The notes: generated from the letters alone by a model not told the origin. A stretch of 64,000 nucleotides of DNA from an uncultured Bacteroides sp. (GCA_944322345.1 CALUOO010000015.1:1-64000), one strand, 5' to 3'; positions 6,966 to 16,989 are shown, counted from the stretch's first letter. Translations and numbers: made by a program.

Positions 6966-8420
6966 ATGAGAATAAAGTTTTTATCAATCATTGCAAGCTT
7001 CTTTATCGCATCATTCCTCATAACCTCCTGCCTTGGAGATAATGAAGACATTGAATACAGTCCTAACGCTACAATCCGTGTATTCGGGCTCGACACAGTC
7101 CACGGAGTCAAGTATGTATTCACCATCGATCAGGAACGGGGACTGATCTACAATGAAGATTCATTGCCGGTAGGCTCAGACACAATTATCGACAGAATTC
7201 TTATTAACACATTGGTGACAGCATCTGGAATCGTTACTATGAAAAATAAGGACGGTTTAGACTCACTGATCAACACGGAAGATTCCATGGACTTCACAAA
7301 ATGCATCAACGCTCCCGACGAAGGAGAATACATGAAGCTGAAAGTCTATGCTCCCGACATGTTGGTTACCAAGGAATACAGCCTCAGTGTCAGAGTACAC
7401 CATTACGATCCCGAAGCCATGTTGTGGACATATATGGGCAATGTAGAAGGAGAAAACATTACCGGAGAGCAGAAATCGGTCATACTCAACGGCGATATAC
7501 TGACCTATACGGTAGTAAACGGAATTCTGCAAGTCTATAGAAACCCTATGGGCAACAAGGCTGATTCGTGGAGCAAACAGCAAGTGACCGATCAGACTAT
7601 ATTCGGACAGGAGCTTCCCACATCCATACTGTCATACAACGGAAAGCTGTATGCCACTTCCGCCCAAGGAAACGGTGTGGTTTACGAATCCCAAAACGGA
7701 ACAGACTGGAATGCCTCTAACTTATTTGGAGAGAATAAGGTAGTGCTGTTACTTGCCCCCTTAAAGAATAAAATCACCTTTATACAAGAGACAGACGGGA
7801 AACGCTATTTCAACTCAACAGACGAGATACTCCGTCACGCAACCTATACATCAAGCACACTACAAGAAGTACCGGATAATTTCCCGACCAAGAATATCTC
7901 TTACACCAACTACTATACATACACTTCTCAAGAATGTGTAATGCTGGTAGGAGAAAACAACAGCAATAACGAAGACGATCCGCTTGTGCCTTGGGGATAT
8001 ATGGGCGACCAATGGATTGCTTTCGAACCGGGTAACACCCTGACAAGCTGTCCGAACCTGAAGAATCCGTCTATCATCTACTACAACGACCAGTTCTGCA
8101 TTTTCGGAGAAGGATTCGACTCATTCTACGTATCCGGTGCAGGAATTGCATGGAAGAAGGCTGGAAAGAAGTTTGGATTCCCCAACTATGTGAGCAATCC
8201 TAACGGAATCAATCACGCCCCGTCAATTGATAATCCTGAATTCCGCCAAAGAAAGAACTATTCAATGGTGCTGGATACTGAGAACAAGTTTGTCTACATC
8301 ATGTTCAGTGCAACAACAGAGGAGATTCAGATTCCGGGGATATTGCCCTTCAAACATCAATCGGAAGTATGGCGCGGTCGCCTGAACCAATATATGTTCG
8401 ACCTTGCCAATGCTCAATAG
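6966..8420 (+). CDS. Bacteroides surface lipoprotein, DUF6242-like
   Basis: A 484-residue lipoprotein. The N-terminus has a signal peptide ending in the lipobox LITSC (Cys 22). It is followed by the acidic LGDNEDIE, which resembles the Bacteroidetes lipoprotein export signal for surface display. The N-terminal half looks like a beta-sandwich and the C-terminal half has repeated YNGKLYATS/YNDQFCIFG segments suggesting a beta-propeller-like fold. The overall pattern resembles DUF6242 proteins, but I assign that from memory only. Function is unknown. It lies 31 nt before uppS and may be co-transcribed with the envelope cluster. Confidence 0.75.
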   Translation: MRIKFLSIIASFFIASFLITSCLGDNEDIEYSPNATIRVFGLDTVHGVKYVFTIDQERGLIYNEDSLPVGSDTIIDRILINTLVTASGIVTMKNKDGLDSLINTEDSMDFTKCINAPDEGEYMKLKVYAPDMLVTKEYSLSVRVHHYDPEAMLWTYMGNVEGENITGEQKSVILNGDILTYTVVNGILQVYRNPMGNKADSWSKQQVTDQTIFGQELPTSILSYNGKLYATSAQGNGVVYESQNGTDWNASNLFGENKVVLLLAPLKNKITFIQETDGKRYFNSTDEILRHATYTSSTLQEVPDNFPTKNISYTNYYTYTSQECVMLVGENNSNNEDDPLVPWGYMGDQWIAFEPGNTLTSCPNLKNPSIIYYNDQFCIFGEGFDSFYVSGAGIAWKKAGKKFGFPNYVSNPNGINHAPSIDNPEFRQRKNYSMVLDTENKFVYIMFSATTEEIQIPGILPFKHQSEVWRGRLNQYMFDLANAQ

Positions 8421-8451
8421 AAATGCAAGTTCACGCCTTTAATAGCAAGAC

Positions 8452-9186
8452 ATGTCCTACATAGAGCTAATAGACAAGACCAGAATACCTCAGCACGTAG
8501 CCATCATTATGGATGGAAACGGCAGATGGGCGAAACGACAGGGGAAAGAACGTTCTTTTGGTCATCAGGCTGGAGCAGAAACAGTGCAGCGGATTACGGA
8601 AGAAGCAGCTCGGTTGGGAGTCAAATATCTGACTTTATACACTTTTTCTACTGAGAATTGGAATCGGCCTGCAGCCGAAGTATCAGCACTTATGAATCTG
8701 CTGATCCACTCCATACAAGAAGAGACGCTGATGAAGAACAACATACGGTTTTGTGTCATAGGCGATCTTCCCAAACTACCGGAAGAAGTGCAACAGTGCC
8801 TTCAGTCTTGCATCACTCACACTTCCGGTAACACCGGCATGTGTCTGGTACTGGCATTAAGTTACTCATCTCGCTGGGAAATTACAGAAGCCGTACGCAA
8901 CATTGCCAAACAGATTGAAAACGGAGAAGTCACTTCAGAACAAATAACAGATACTTATATAAATGCACACCTGTCAACAAGCTTCATGCCCGACCCGGAT
9001 CTGCTGATCCGTACAGGAGGTGAAGTGCGTCTGAGCAACTATCTGCTCTGGCAATGTGCATACTCAGAACTTTATTTCTGTGACACCTATTGGCCGGACT
9101 TCGACAAAGAGGCATTCAGAAAAGCAATCTATGAATACCAGCAACGAGAGCGAAGGTTTGGTAAAACCAGTGAACAAATCAGCTAA
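8452..9186 (+). CDS. uppS: Isoprenyl (undecaprenyl diphosphate) synthase
   Basis: Cis-prenyltransferase making the C55 lipid carrier for peptidoglycan and surface polysaccharide. The 244-residue protein has [14 protein letters not shown] at residues 18-31 (catalytic Asp 21), the Ser/Asn-rich FSTENWNRP segment, and the C-terminal signature [19 protein letters not shown]. It is followed after 30 nt by bamA, so envelope lipid-carrier synthesis and outer-membrane assembly are probably co-transcribed. Confidence 0.95.
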   Translation: MSYIELIDKTRIPQHVAIIMDGNGRWAKRQGKERSFGHQAGAETVQRITEEAARLGVKYLTLYTFSTENWNRPAAEVSALMNLLIHSIQEETLMKNNIRFCVIGDLPKLPEEVQQCLQSCITHTSGNTGMCLVLALSYSSRWEITEAVRNIAKQIENGEVTSEQITDTYINAHLSTSFMPDPDLLIRTGGEVRLSNYLLWQCAYSELYFCDTYWPDFDKEAFRKAIYEYQQRERRFGKTSEQIS

Positions 9187-9216
9187 CATTAATTGAAACA
9201 TCAAATTATAACATAA

Positions 9217-11862
9217 ATGCATTATCGTATTTCCTTTATATTCGGACTGTTTATTTGCCTGTTTGGATTTTCAGCGACAGGCTTAGCACAAGATGTCAAC
9301 ATCGACGAAGACTCTAAACCTGTTATCTTGTACTCCAGTACACCCAAGCAGTATGAGATTGCAGACATCAAGGTAGAAGGTATACAAAATTACGAAGACT
9401 ATGTACTGATTGGTCTGTCCGGTCTCTCTGTAGGCCAGACTATTACCGTACCCGGTGACGAGATTACCAGAGCTATCAAAAACTATTGGAATCATGGACT
9501 CTTTTCCGATGTAAAGATTACAGCCGAAAAAATAGAAGGGAAGAAAATATGGTTGAAAATCGCACTGAAGCAACATCCGAGAATTTCTGATGTCCGTTAT
9601 CACGGAGTCAAGAAGTCGGAACGTACGGATTTGGAAACCAGACTTGGTATGATAAAAGGTATGCAGATTACCCAAAACTCTGTAAACCGTGCCGAGACCG
9701 TCATAAAGCGCTATTTTGACGAAAAAGGTTTCAAGAACGCAGAAGTATTTATCAACCGCACAGAAGACCCTGCAAACGAGAATCAGGTGATTGTAGATAT
9801 CAAAATCGACAAGAAAGCGAAGATAAAAGTTCACGAAATCCAAATTACAGGAAATACAGCACTGAAAGCTTCCAAGTTGAAAAGGGTAATGAAGAAGACA
9901 AATGAAAAGGGCAAATTACGTAATTTGTTCCGTACTAAGAAATTTGTACCCGAAAACTATGAGGCAGACAAACAGCTCATTATCGATAAATATAACGAGC
10001 TGGGATACCGTGATGCAACCATCACAAAAGACAGTGTATACCAATATGACGAAAAGACCGTTAATGTCTACATGAATATAGATGAAGGTCAGAAGTACTA
10101 TCTGCGCAATGTAACATGGGTAGGAAACACACTATATCCATCAGAACAGCTCGATTTGCTTCTGCAAATGAAAAAAGGAGATGTCTACAACCAGAAGTTA
10201 CTGGCAGACCGTACAGTCAATGACGATGATGCAATCGGTAATCTGTACTACAACAACGGTTACCTGTTCTATCATCTCGATCCCGTAGAAATTAATATAG
10301 TCGGTGATTCAATCGACCTTGAAATGAGAATATACGAAGGACGTCAGGCTACAATCAACAAAGTAAAGATCAGTGGTAATGACCGTCTGTACGAAAACGT
10401 AATCCGTCGTGAGCTGCGTATCCGCCCGGGTGAACTGTTCAACAAGGACAAGCTGATGCGTTCTATGCGTGAAATCCAGCAGATGGGACACTTCGACCCG
10501 GAAAAAATATCTCCGGATATACAACCAGATCCGGTAAACGGAACTGTGGATATAGGCTTGCCATTGACATCGAAGGCCAACGACCAAGTCGAATTCTCAG
10601 CCGGATGGGGACAAACGGGTGTGATCGGAAAACTGAGTCTGAAATTCACCAACTTCTCGGTAGCCAACCTTCTGCATCCGGGGGAAAACTATCGCGGAAT
10701 CTTGCCACAAGGTGACGGACAAACATTAACCATCAGCGGACAGACCAATGCGAAATACTACCAATCTTACAGTATTTCTTTCTTCGATCCGTGGTTTGGA
10801 GGTAAACGCCCCAATTCATTCTCGGTATCAGCATTCTATTCAATACAGACAGACATCAGCGATCGTTATTATAACGACAGCTATTACAACAACTACTGGA
10901 ACTACATGAGTGGATACGGTGGCTACGGTTTGTATAACTATAACAACTACAACAGTTACGAAAACTATTACGATCCGGACAAGTCTATCAAGATGTGGGG
11001 ACTTTCTGTAGGATGGGGTAAACGTCTGAACTGGCCGGATGACTACTTTACATTATCTGCAGAGTTGACATATCAGCGCTATATACTAAAAGAATGGCAA
11101 TATTTCCCCGTACAAAACGGAAAATGCAATGACTTCAGCATCAACCTGACTCTTGCACGTAACTCTATCGATAACCCAATCTTCCCACGTACTGGTTCTG
11201 ACTTCTCACTGTCAGTACAGTTCACACCGCCTTACTCATTGTTTGACGGAAAAGATTTCAGCAGTTACTACGATGGCGAATATGTGAAGTCACAAGAATA
11301 TATGGATGAAATCTACAAATGGTTGGAATATCACAAGTGGAAATTCAAAGCAAAAACATATATCCCATTGATGGATTATATAGCTCATCCCAAATGTCTG
11401 GTATTGATGACACGTACAGATTTCGGTCTGCTTGGCCACTATGACAAGTACCGTAAGTCACCGTTCGGAACATTTGACGTCGGTGGTGATGGTATGACAG
11501 GATATTCAAGCTATGCAACCGAAAGCATCGCATTACGTGGTTATGAAAACAGTTCTTTGACTCCATACGGTTCAGAAGGTTATGCTTATGCACGTCTGGG
11601 CATCGAATTAAGATACCCGTTGATGCTTGAAACAAGTACCAACATCTACGTATTAGGTTTCTTGGAAGCAGGTAATGCTTGGCACGATATAAAGAAATTC
11701 AATCCATTCGATTTGAAACGTTCTGCCGGTTTAGGTGTTCGTATCTTCCTCCCGATGGTTGGTATGATGGGTATCGACTGGGGATATGGATTTGATAAGA
11801 TCAACGGTTCGAAAGAATATGGTGGCAGCCAGTTCCACTTTATCTTAGGACAAGAATTTTAA
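9217..11862 (+). CDS. bamA: Outer membrane protein assembly factor BamA
   Basis: Central pore of the BAM complex, inserting beta-barrel proteins in the outer membrane. The 881-residue protein has a signal peptide ending near GLAQD (residue 26). POTRA domains of the Omp85 type fill about residues 45-440, and a C-terminal 16-strand barrel ends in the expected aromatic (GQEF). Residues 549-588 form a Tyr/Asn-rich insertion (14 Tyr and 9 Asn in 40) in a barrel loop. It is followed by two Skp-like chaperone genes, the same functional group as in other bacteria. Confidence 0.95.
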   Translation: MHYRISFIFGLFICLFGFSATGLAQDVNIDEDSKPVILYSSTPKQYEIADIKVEGIQNYEDYVLIGLSGLSVGQTITVPGDEITRAIKNYWNHGLFSDVKITAEKIEGKKIWLKIALKQHPRISDVRYHGVKKSERTDLETRLGMIKGMQITQNSVNRAETVIKRYFDEKGFKNAEVFINRTEDPANENQVIVDIKIDKKAKIKVHEIQITGNTALKASKLKRVMKKTNEKGKLRNLFRTKKFVPENYEADKQLIIDKYNELGYRDATITKDSVYQYDEKTVNVYMNIDEGQKYYLRNVTWVGNTLYPSEQLDLLLQMKKGDVYNQKLLADRTVNDDDAIGNLYYNNGYLFYHLDPVEINIVGDSIDLEMRIYEGRQATINKVKISGNDRLYENVIRRELRIRPGELFNKDKLMRSMREIQQMGHFDPEKISPDIQPDPVNGTVDIGLPLTSKANDQVEFSAGWGQTGVIGKLSLKFTNFSVANLLHPGENYRGILPQGDGQTLTISGQTNAKYYQSYSISFFDPWFGGKRPNSFSVSAFYSIQTDISDRYYNDSYYNNYWNYMSGYGGYGLYNYNNYNSYENYYDPDKSIKMWGLSVGWGKRLNWPDDYFTLSAELTYQRYILKEWQYFPVQNGKCNDFSINLTLARNSIDNPIFPRTGSDFSLSVQFTPPYSLFDGKDFSSYYDGEYVKSQEYMDEIYKWLEYHKWKFKAKTYIPLMDYIAHPKCLVLMTRTDFGLLGHYDKYRKSPFGTFDVGGDGMTGYSSYATESIALRGYENSSLTPYGSEGYAYARLGIELRYPLMLETSTNIYVLGFLEAGNAWHDIKKFNPFDLKRSAGLGVRIFLPMVGMMGIDWGYGFDKINGSKEYGGSQFHFILGQEF

Positions 11863-11888
11863 TGTATCACAAAAAGGAAGTAAACATT

Positions 11889-12404
11889 ATGAAGAAAGCT
11901 ATTCTGTCGGTTATGCTACTGTTTGCTATCAGTATAGCAGCCAGTGCACAAAAATTTGCCTTGATCGATACGGAATACATTTTGGAAAAGATTCCGGCTT
12001 ATCAAAGTGCTAACGAGCAGTTGCAACAAGCAACAAAAAAATATCAGGCAGAAGTAGAAGCTGTCACTAAAGAAGCTCAAAAGTTGTTTCAAGACTATCA
12101 GGCAAAAGCATCTACCCTTTCTGCCGAACAGAAAACAAAACAAGAAGATGCTATTGTAGCCAAAGAAAAACAGGCCGCCGAGCTAAGACGCACCTATTTC
12201 GGTCCGGAAGGAGAAATGGCTAAAATGCAAGAACAGCTCATAGCTCCAATCCAAGACCAGATATACGAAGCGGTAAAAGAGCTTTCCCAATTGCACGGTT
12301 ATGACCTTGTTGTCGACAGAGCTTCAGCAACAGGCGTCATATTCGCCAATCCACGTATCGACATTAGCGACGAAGTACTTAGAAAATTAGGATATTCAAA
12401 TTAA
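11889..12404 (+). CDS. Periplasmic chaperone of the OmpH/Skp family, first copy
   Basis: A 171-residue secreted protein with a signal peptide (MKKAILSVMLLFAISIAASAQ) and a long heptad-rich coiled coil (about residues 35-110), as in Skp/OmpH chaperones that hold unfolded outer-membrane proteins. The frame is open from 11862, overlapping the end of bamA, but the ATG at 11889 gives a clean signal peptide, so I chose it. The C-terminal DLVVDRASATGVIFANP is the usual family ending. It is a paralogue of the next gene. Confidence 0.9.
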   Translation: MKKAILSVMLLFAISIAASAQKFALIDTEYILEKIPAYQSANEQLQQATKKYQAEVEAVTKEAQKLFQDYQAKASTLSAEQKTKQEDAIVAKEKQAAELRRTYFGPEGEMAKMQEQLIAPIQDQIYEAVKELSQLHGYDLVVDRASATGVIFANPRIDISDEVLRKLGYSN

Positions 12405-12465
12405 TTTCATACATTTGCGCCAAGAATATATAACAATAAAAATCATTCAAATAATTTATAGAACT

Positions 12466-12975
12466 ATGCTAAAGAAAATTGCACTTGTAATGATGCTGAT
12501 ACTCCCTATGGGCGTATTTGCACAAGACCTGAAGTTTGGTCATATCAACGCTCAGGAAATAATCACCGTAATGCCAGAATTCACAAAGGCACAAAACGAC
12601 CTGAAAACATTGGAAAAGCAGTATACAGATGATTTACAAAGGACACAAGAAGAATTCAACAAAAAATATCAGGAATTCCAACAGGCTGTAGACTCTCTTC
12701 CGGCGAACATTGCAGAAAGAAGACAAAAGGAATTGGAGGATATGATGACACGCCAGAATCAATTTCGTCAGGAAGCAATGCAAGCACTAGACAAAGCTCA
12801 AAATGATATGCTGGCTCCCATCTATAAAAAGCTGGACGATGCAATCAAAGCTGTAGGACAAGCAGAAGGAGTTGTCTATATCTTCGACCTTGCCAGAACA
12901 AATATCCCTTATGTAGACGAAACTAAGAGTATCAACCTGACAGCTAAAGTAAAAACTCAACTCGGAATTAAATAA
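12466..12975 (+). CDS. Periplasmic chaperone of the OmpH/Skp family, second copy
   Basis: A 169-residue protein with a signal peptide ending in GVFAQ (about residue 20) and a coiled-coil body (KNDLKTLEKQYTDDLQRTQEEF onward is heptad-rich). The ATG at 12466 was chosen because upstream codons (from 12415) would spoil the signal peptide. It is related to the preceding gene. Tandem OmpH genes behind bamA suggest a trimeric chaperone pair dedicated to BAM substrates. Confidence 0.9.
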   Translation: MLKKIALVMMLILPMGVFAQDLKFGHINAQEIITVMPEFTKAQNDLKTLEKQYTDDLQRTQEEFNKKYQEFQQAVDSLPANIAERRQKELEDMMTRQNQFRQEAMQALDKAQNDMLAPIYKKLDDAIKAVGQAEGVVYIFDLARTNIPYVDETKSINLTAKVKTQLGIK

Positions 12976-13009
12976 TATCCGTACAAGTTAAAACAATAAA
13001 ACGCAAAAT

Positions 13010-13053
13010 GACGCGGGCAGCGCAGATTCTAATAAATCAGTGTTGCCCGCGTC
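13010..13053. repeat. GC-rich hairpin between ompH and murI
   Basis: GACGCGGGCAGC (13010-13021) pairs with a TTGCCCGCGTC arm ending at 13053, enclosing an AT-rich loop. No T-run follows on the plus strand. It could be a weak terminator or a leader structure for murI, whose ATG lies 25 nt beyond. Confidence 0.55.
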
Positions 13054-13078
13054 ACTCATATCATCCATATATCCAACT

Positions 13079-13921
13079 ATGCAGCAGTATTTATCCCAAG
13101 CTCCTGGCCCAATAGGTATATTCGATTCCGGTTACGGCGGATTGACCATTCTCCAACAGATTAGAAAGGTATTGCCTGAATACGATTACATTTACCTAGG
13201 AGACAATGCACGCAGTCCTTACGGTTCACGATCTTTCGAAGTCGTATATGAATTCACTCTGCAAGCGGTCAACAAACTGTTCGAAATGGGATGTCATCTG
13301 GTAATACTTGCCTGCAACACGGCCTCAGCAAAAGCACTGCGTAGCATACAGATAAACAATCTCCCCAACATAGATCCACAGCGACGTGTTCTTGGAGTGA
13401 TCCGTCCTACAGCCGAAAGTATCGGTGCACTTACCAAAAGCCGCCATATAGGTATTCTGGCAACAGCAGGGACCATCAATTCAGAGTCTTATCCGATGGA
13501 AATCCATAAGCTATTTCCCGATATCCAAGTTCATGGGATGGCTTGCCCCATGTGGGTTCCGCTAATAGAAAATAATGAAGCTTCAAGCGAAGGAGCAGAT
13601 TACTTTATCCGGAAATACATTGACCAATTACTGGATAAAGATCCGGAAATAGATACAATCATTCTAGGATGTACACACTATCCTATCCTGTTACCCAAGA
13701 TACGGCAATATACCCCATCACACATACAAATTATTCCACAAGGAGAATATGTAGCAAGAAGCCTGAAAGATTATCTGAGAAGACATCCGGAAATGGTAGA
13801 GAAATGTACCCTCAACAGAAGCTGCCGTTTTTATACTACAGAAGCAGAAGAGAAGTTCACAGAATCTGCCAATATATTCCTGAACTCTTCTGTCAAGGTT
13901 GAGCACATTTCTTTAGAATAA
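13079..13921 (+). CDS. murI: Glutamate racemase
   Basis: Makes D-glutamate for peptidoglycan. The 280-residue protein has the two catalytic cysteines in LACNTASA and LGCTHYPIL, and the N-terminal GIFDSGYGGLT. The open frame begins at 13040 inside the upstream hairpin; the ATG at 13079 (MQQYLSQAPGPIG) fits the family better. It closes the envelope cluster uppS-bamA-ompH-ompH. Confidence 0.93.
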   Translation: MQQYLSQAPGPIGIFDSGYGGLTILQQIRKVLPEYDYIYLGDNARSPYGSRSFEVVYEFTLQAVNKLFEMGCHLVILACNTASAKALRSIQINNLPNIDPQRRVLGVIRPTAESIGALTKSRHIGILATAGTINSESYPMEIHKLFPDIQVHGMACPMWVPLIENNEASSEGADYFIRKYIDQLLDKDPEIDTIILGCTHYPILLPKIRQYTPSHIQIIPQGEYVARSLKDYLRRHPEMVEKCTLNRSCRFYTTEAEEKFTESANIFLNSSVKVEHISLE

Positions 13922-14002
13922 GATAGAATAAACTAAAATTAACGCATCTTTTCTGCTTCTTTTTTGTTATATATATAGACAAATCCTTTAATACTAACAG
14001 TC

Positions 14003-14233
14003 ATGAAAGAAGAAGATTACAGCAAATCGGTAGAAGTATTCTCCGGTTCCCCGTGGGAGGCAGAAATTGTCAAAGGTTTATTAGAGAGCAATGACATCCG
14101 TTGCGTGATTAAAGATGGGATTCTAGGAACATTGGCCCCCTATATAGCCCCTTCTGTATCTCTATTAGTAACAGAAGAGGATTATGAAGCAGCCATAGGA
14201 ATCATTAAAAGCCATGAATCCGCAAACGAATAA
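14003..14233 (+). CDS. DUF2007 domain protein
   Basis: A 76-residue protein matching the DUF2007 pattern: VFSGSPWEAEIVKGLLESNDI at the start, a central Gly/Pro segment, and VTEEDYEAAIGIIKSHE at the end. DUF2007 is often annotated as a putative signal-transducing or GlnB-like fold, but no function is established. It is preceded by an AT-rich gap after murI and is monocistronic as far as can be seen. Confidence 0.8.
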   Translation: MKEEDYSKSVEVFSGSPWEAEIVKGLLESNDIRCVIKDGILGTLAPYIAPSVSLLVTEEDYEAAIGIIKSHESANE

Positions 14234-14364
14234 AATGCTTTTTCTCGTACATCTTATATGCCGGCAACGAACTTGAAGTGCCTGTCCATTTTTCCCCAGC
14301 CACATTGATCCGGGAAGGAAATGGCAGGCAATCCTCTTTTCAAAGGGGACAAATCTGCTATACT

Positions 14365-14397
14365 TTTGTTTCATATCCTCATTATAATTATATTTGC
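14365..14397 (+). promoter_or_regulatory. proB promoter
   Basis: TTTG at 14365-14368 and TATATTTGC at 14389-14397 are separated by 20 nt, a full match to the Bacteroides -33/-7 consensus. The start codon of proB is 25 nt downstream. Confidence 0.75.
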
Positions 14398-14421
14398 GCT
14401 TTCAAATCGTAAGGAAAAGAG

Positions 14422-15504
14422 ATGAAAGAAAAGTATACCCGAATTGCCATTAAGGTAGGTAGCAATGTACTGACACGACTTGATGGCACGCTTGACATTA
14501 CACGTATGTCGTCACTTGTTGACCAGATAGCAGAACTTCGTAAAGAAAAGATAGAGGTTATCCTGATCTCATCAGGAGCAGTAGCTTCCGGAAGAAGCGA
14601 AATTCATCCACGAAAAAAGCTCGACAGCGTAGACCAACGCCAGCTGTTCTCTGCTGTGGGACAAGCCAAACTTATCAACCGGTACTACGAACTGTTCCGC
14701 GAACACGGCATTACCGTCGGTCAGGTGCTGACCACCAAAGAGAGTTTCTCCACACGCCGCCACTACCTGAACCAAAAGAACTGTATGAGCGTGATGCTTG
14801 AAAATGAAGTAATCCCCATCGTCAACGAGAATGACACAACTTCTGTCAGCGAGCTTATGTTTACAGACAACGACGAGCTGTCGGGGATGATTGCCTCGAT
14901 GATGGATGTACAAGCGTTAATTATCCTCAGCAACATTGATGGAATTTACAACGGAAACCCCTCTTTACCGGATTCAACCGTTATCCGTGAAATTGAACAC
15001 GGGAAAGACTTGTCACACTATATACAAGCCACCCGCTCAAACTTCGGCCGAGGAGGTATGCAAACCAAAAGCAACATTGCGCGTAAAGTAGCAGACGAAG
15101 GTATCACTGTTATCATAGCCAATGGGAAACGAGACCATATTCTGACAGACCTCATCCAACATCCGGAGCAAACACTATGTACACGTTTCATCCCTTCAAA
15201 AGAGCCAGTATCAAGTATAAAGAAATGGATAGCCCACAGTGATGGATTTGCCAAAGGGGAAATTCATCTTAACGATTGTGCAAGCCAACTGCTCAGTTCG
15301 GACAAGGCAACCAGCATACTGCCCATAGGCGTCACACGCATAGAGGGAGAATTCGAGAAGGATGACATTGTACGCATCATCGACAGCAACGGCAATCAGG
15401 CAGGAGTGGGAAAAGCCAACTACAACTCACAGCAGGCACGCGAAGTGATGGGAAAGCACGGAAAGAAAGTATTGGTACATTACGACTACATGTACCTATC
15501 ATAA
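14422..15504 (+). CDS. proB: Glutamate 5-kinase
   Basis: First step of proline synthesis: phosphorylates glutamate to gamma-glutamyl phosphate. The 360-residue protein has the amino-acid kinase domain (IAIKVGSNVLT at the start, VNENDTTSVSELMFTDNDELSGMIA in the middle) and a C-terminal PUA domain (from about residue 275). The pathway partner proA is 3 kb downstream, separated by the YitT, LemA and DUF3137 genes; proC is at 41779. Length is normal. Confidence 0.95.
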   Translation: MKEKYTRIAIKVGSNVLTRLDGTLDITRMSSLVDQIAELRKEKIEVILISSGAVASGRSEIHPRKKLDSVDQRQLFSAVGQAKLINRYYELFREHGITVGQVLTTKESFSTRRHYLNQKNCMSVMLENEVIPIVNENDTTSVSELMFTDNDELSGMIASMMDVQALIILSNIDGIYNGNPSLPDSTVIREIEHGKDLSHYIQATRSNFGRGGMQTKSNIARKVADEGITVIIANGKRDHILTDLIQHPEQTLCTRFIPSKEPVSSIKKWIAHSDGFAKGEIHLNDCASQLLSSDKATSILPIGVTRIEGEFEKDDIVRIIDSNGNQAGVGKANYNSQQAREVMGKHGKKVLVHYDYMYLS

Positions 15505-15528
15505 GAAAGAAACAAGGTAACTATATAT

Positions 15529-15594
15529 TTTGCACAGCGCTATGCACAAAAGTGCATTGTTTTGTGCAAAAAAGTGCATTGCCCTGTGCAAAAA
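15529..15594. repeat. 22-bp GTGCA tandem array
   Basis: Three units of 22 bp begin at about 15529, 15551 and 15573. Units two and three read AGTGCATTG, six variable bases and GTGCAAAAA. The first unit is degenerate, with TGCAC in place of GTGCA. TGCACAAAAGTGCA at the junction of the first two is a palindrome. The array fills the gap between the convergent proB and YitT genes. Confidence 0.6.
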
Positions 15595-15713
15595 GATAAA
15601 GAAGGCAAAGAATAAATGAAGAATTAAGGATAAAGGATGACGGATGAAGAACGAAGTAAATTACTTGTCCACTCATCTACCTGTAAACTCGTCCTCTCGT
15701 CAATTCACCATCC

Positions 15714-16724
15714 CTATTCCGGCTGCAGCTCGCCCCGCGACGGGAGCTGCTTCCAGCCTTCGCCAAACGTGTCATAAGCATCGGTCACCACGACAAAAGC
15801 ACGTGGATCAGCTTCTTTGATTACATGCTTCACGGCATTCACTTCCTTATGGCTGACTACCAAGAACAGCATTTCTTTCTCTGCTCCCGTATAGAGTCCA
15901 CAACTTTTAATACAGGTTGCCGTACGATCTAAATCCTTTAAGATAAAACGATGCAGTTGCACCATTTCCTTGTCGCTAATCACAAACATCAGTTTATCGT
16001 CCTTTGCCCCATTAATCACGTAAGCCAATACACGCGAAATAACAAAAATAGATATCAACGAATAAAAAGAAAGATACCACGAAGGTTGCTCGATATCTTC
16101 GGCACTGCCTATTCCAAAACCAATGACCAGCAAACCAAAGCAGACAACTGTAGCATCTACCAACAATATAGCACGCGAAAAACGGATATGTGCATACTTC
16201 TGCAAAATCATAGCAATAATGTCACTTCCTCCAGTAGTAGCCTGATTGCGGACCACAATACCACTGCCAACCCCGATAATCGCAGCACCGATAATGCAAG
16301 TCAACATCAAATGATCTGTCATATTCAACATACCACCGAGCAATTGAGCAGGGTCGAGCCGTTCAAGAGCCTGCTGTGAAGGATAGACAAGTCGCGACAG
16401 TCCGTTCATCATCAGCGGCGTGATCAGAGCAGCCACTAATGTCCTCGCTCCAAGTTTTGCACCCAACAGCAAGGCCGAGAGAATCAGCAAAGGAATGTCA
16501 AACATATATCCAAAAGTTCCCACCTGAATAGAAGGAAATAAATTATGTAACACAATACTTGCTCCATACACACCACCCGGAACAATGTTGTATGGGTTGA
16601 TAAAAAACACAAAACCGGAAGCCACAATAGCACTTCCTAAAAATATACCTCCCCACGAAGCCCACCATTTCAGCTGCAAAAGCGGTTGACACAGTTGCCT
16701 TAATCTCTCTGATTGTCTACTCAT
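15714..16724 (-). CDS. YitT family membrane protein (DUF161/DUF2179)
   Basis: A 336-residue inner-membrane protein with about six hydrophobic segments in residues 25-220 (for example GIFLGSAIVASGFVFFI and LLILSALLLGAKLGA). A C-terminal soluble DUF2179 domain follows (KLMFVISDKEMVQLHRFIL... AFVVVTDAYDTFGEGW). The function of the family is unknown, although a transport role is often supposed. I start at the ATG at 16724; an in-frame TTG at 16754 would add ten residues. It is convergent with proB and divergent from lemA. Confidence 0.85.
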   Translation of the reverse strand: MSRQSERLRQLCQPLLQLKWWASWGGIFLGSAIVASGFVFFINPYNIVPGGVYGASIVLHNLFPSIQVGTFGYMFDIPLLILSALLLGAKLGARTLVAALITPLMMNGLSRLVYPSQQALERLDPAQLLGGMLNMTDHLMLTCIIGAAIIGVGSGIVVRNQATTGGSDIIAMILQKYAHIRFSRAILLVDATVVCFGLLVIGFGIGSAEDIEQPSWYLSFYSLISIFVISRVLAYVINGAKDDKLMFVISDKEMVQLHRFILKDLDRTATCIKSCGLYTGAEKEMLFLVVSHKEVNAVKHVIKEADPRAFVVVTDAYDTFGEGWKQLPSRGELQPE

Positions 16725-16980
16725 ACGCTTCTTATTTCTATTTTTATGCAACAAATATACATCTTTTCACCCAATCAGTCTGCATTTAACAGCTGTTTTT
16801 CGCATTTGCCTACTATTATCAGCTCAGACAAATATACCACTTTCTGACTGCACCACACCAAAATCACATTGCCACTTACACACCATCAAACATAATCATT
16901 TGTATGCAAAACAAAAAGTTATACTGAAAATTCCGAAAGTAAAAAGCCACTGAAATGCGACAATATTTCACAAAAATCCA

Positions 16981-16989
16981 TACATTTGC
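16981..16989 (+). promoter_or_regulatory. Probable lemA promoter -7 box
   Basis: TACATTTGC matches TAnnTTTGC and lies 46 nt before the lemA ATG. The roughly 300-bp gap upstream holds no gene. Confidence 0.55.
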
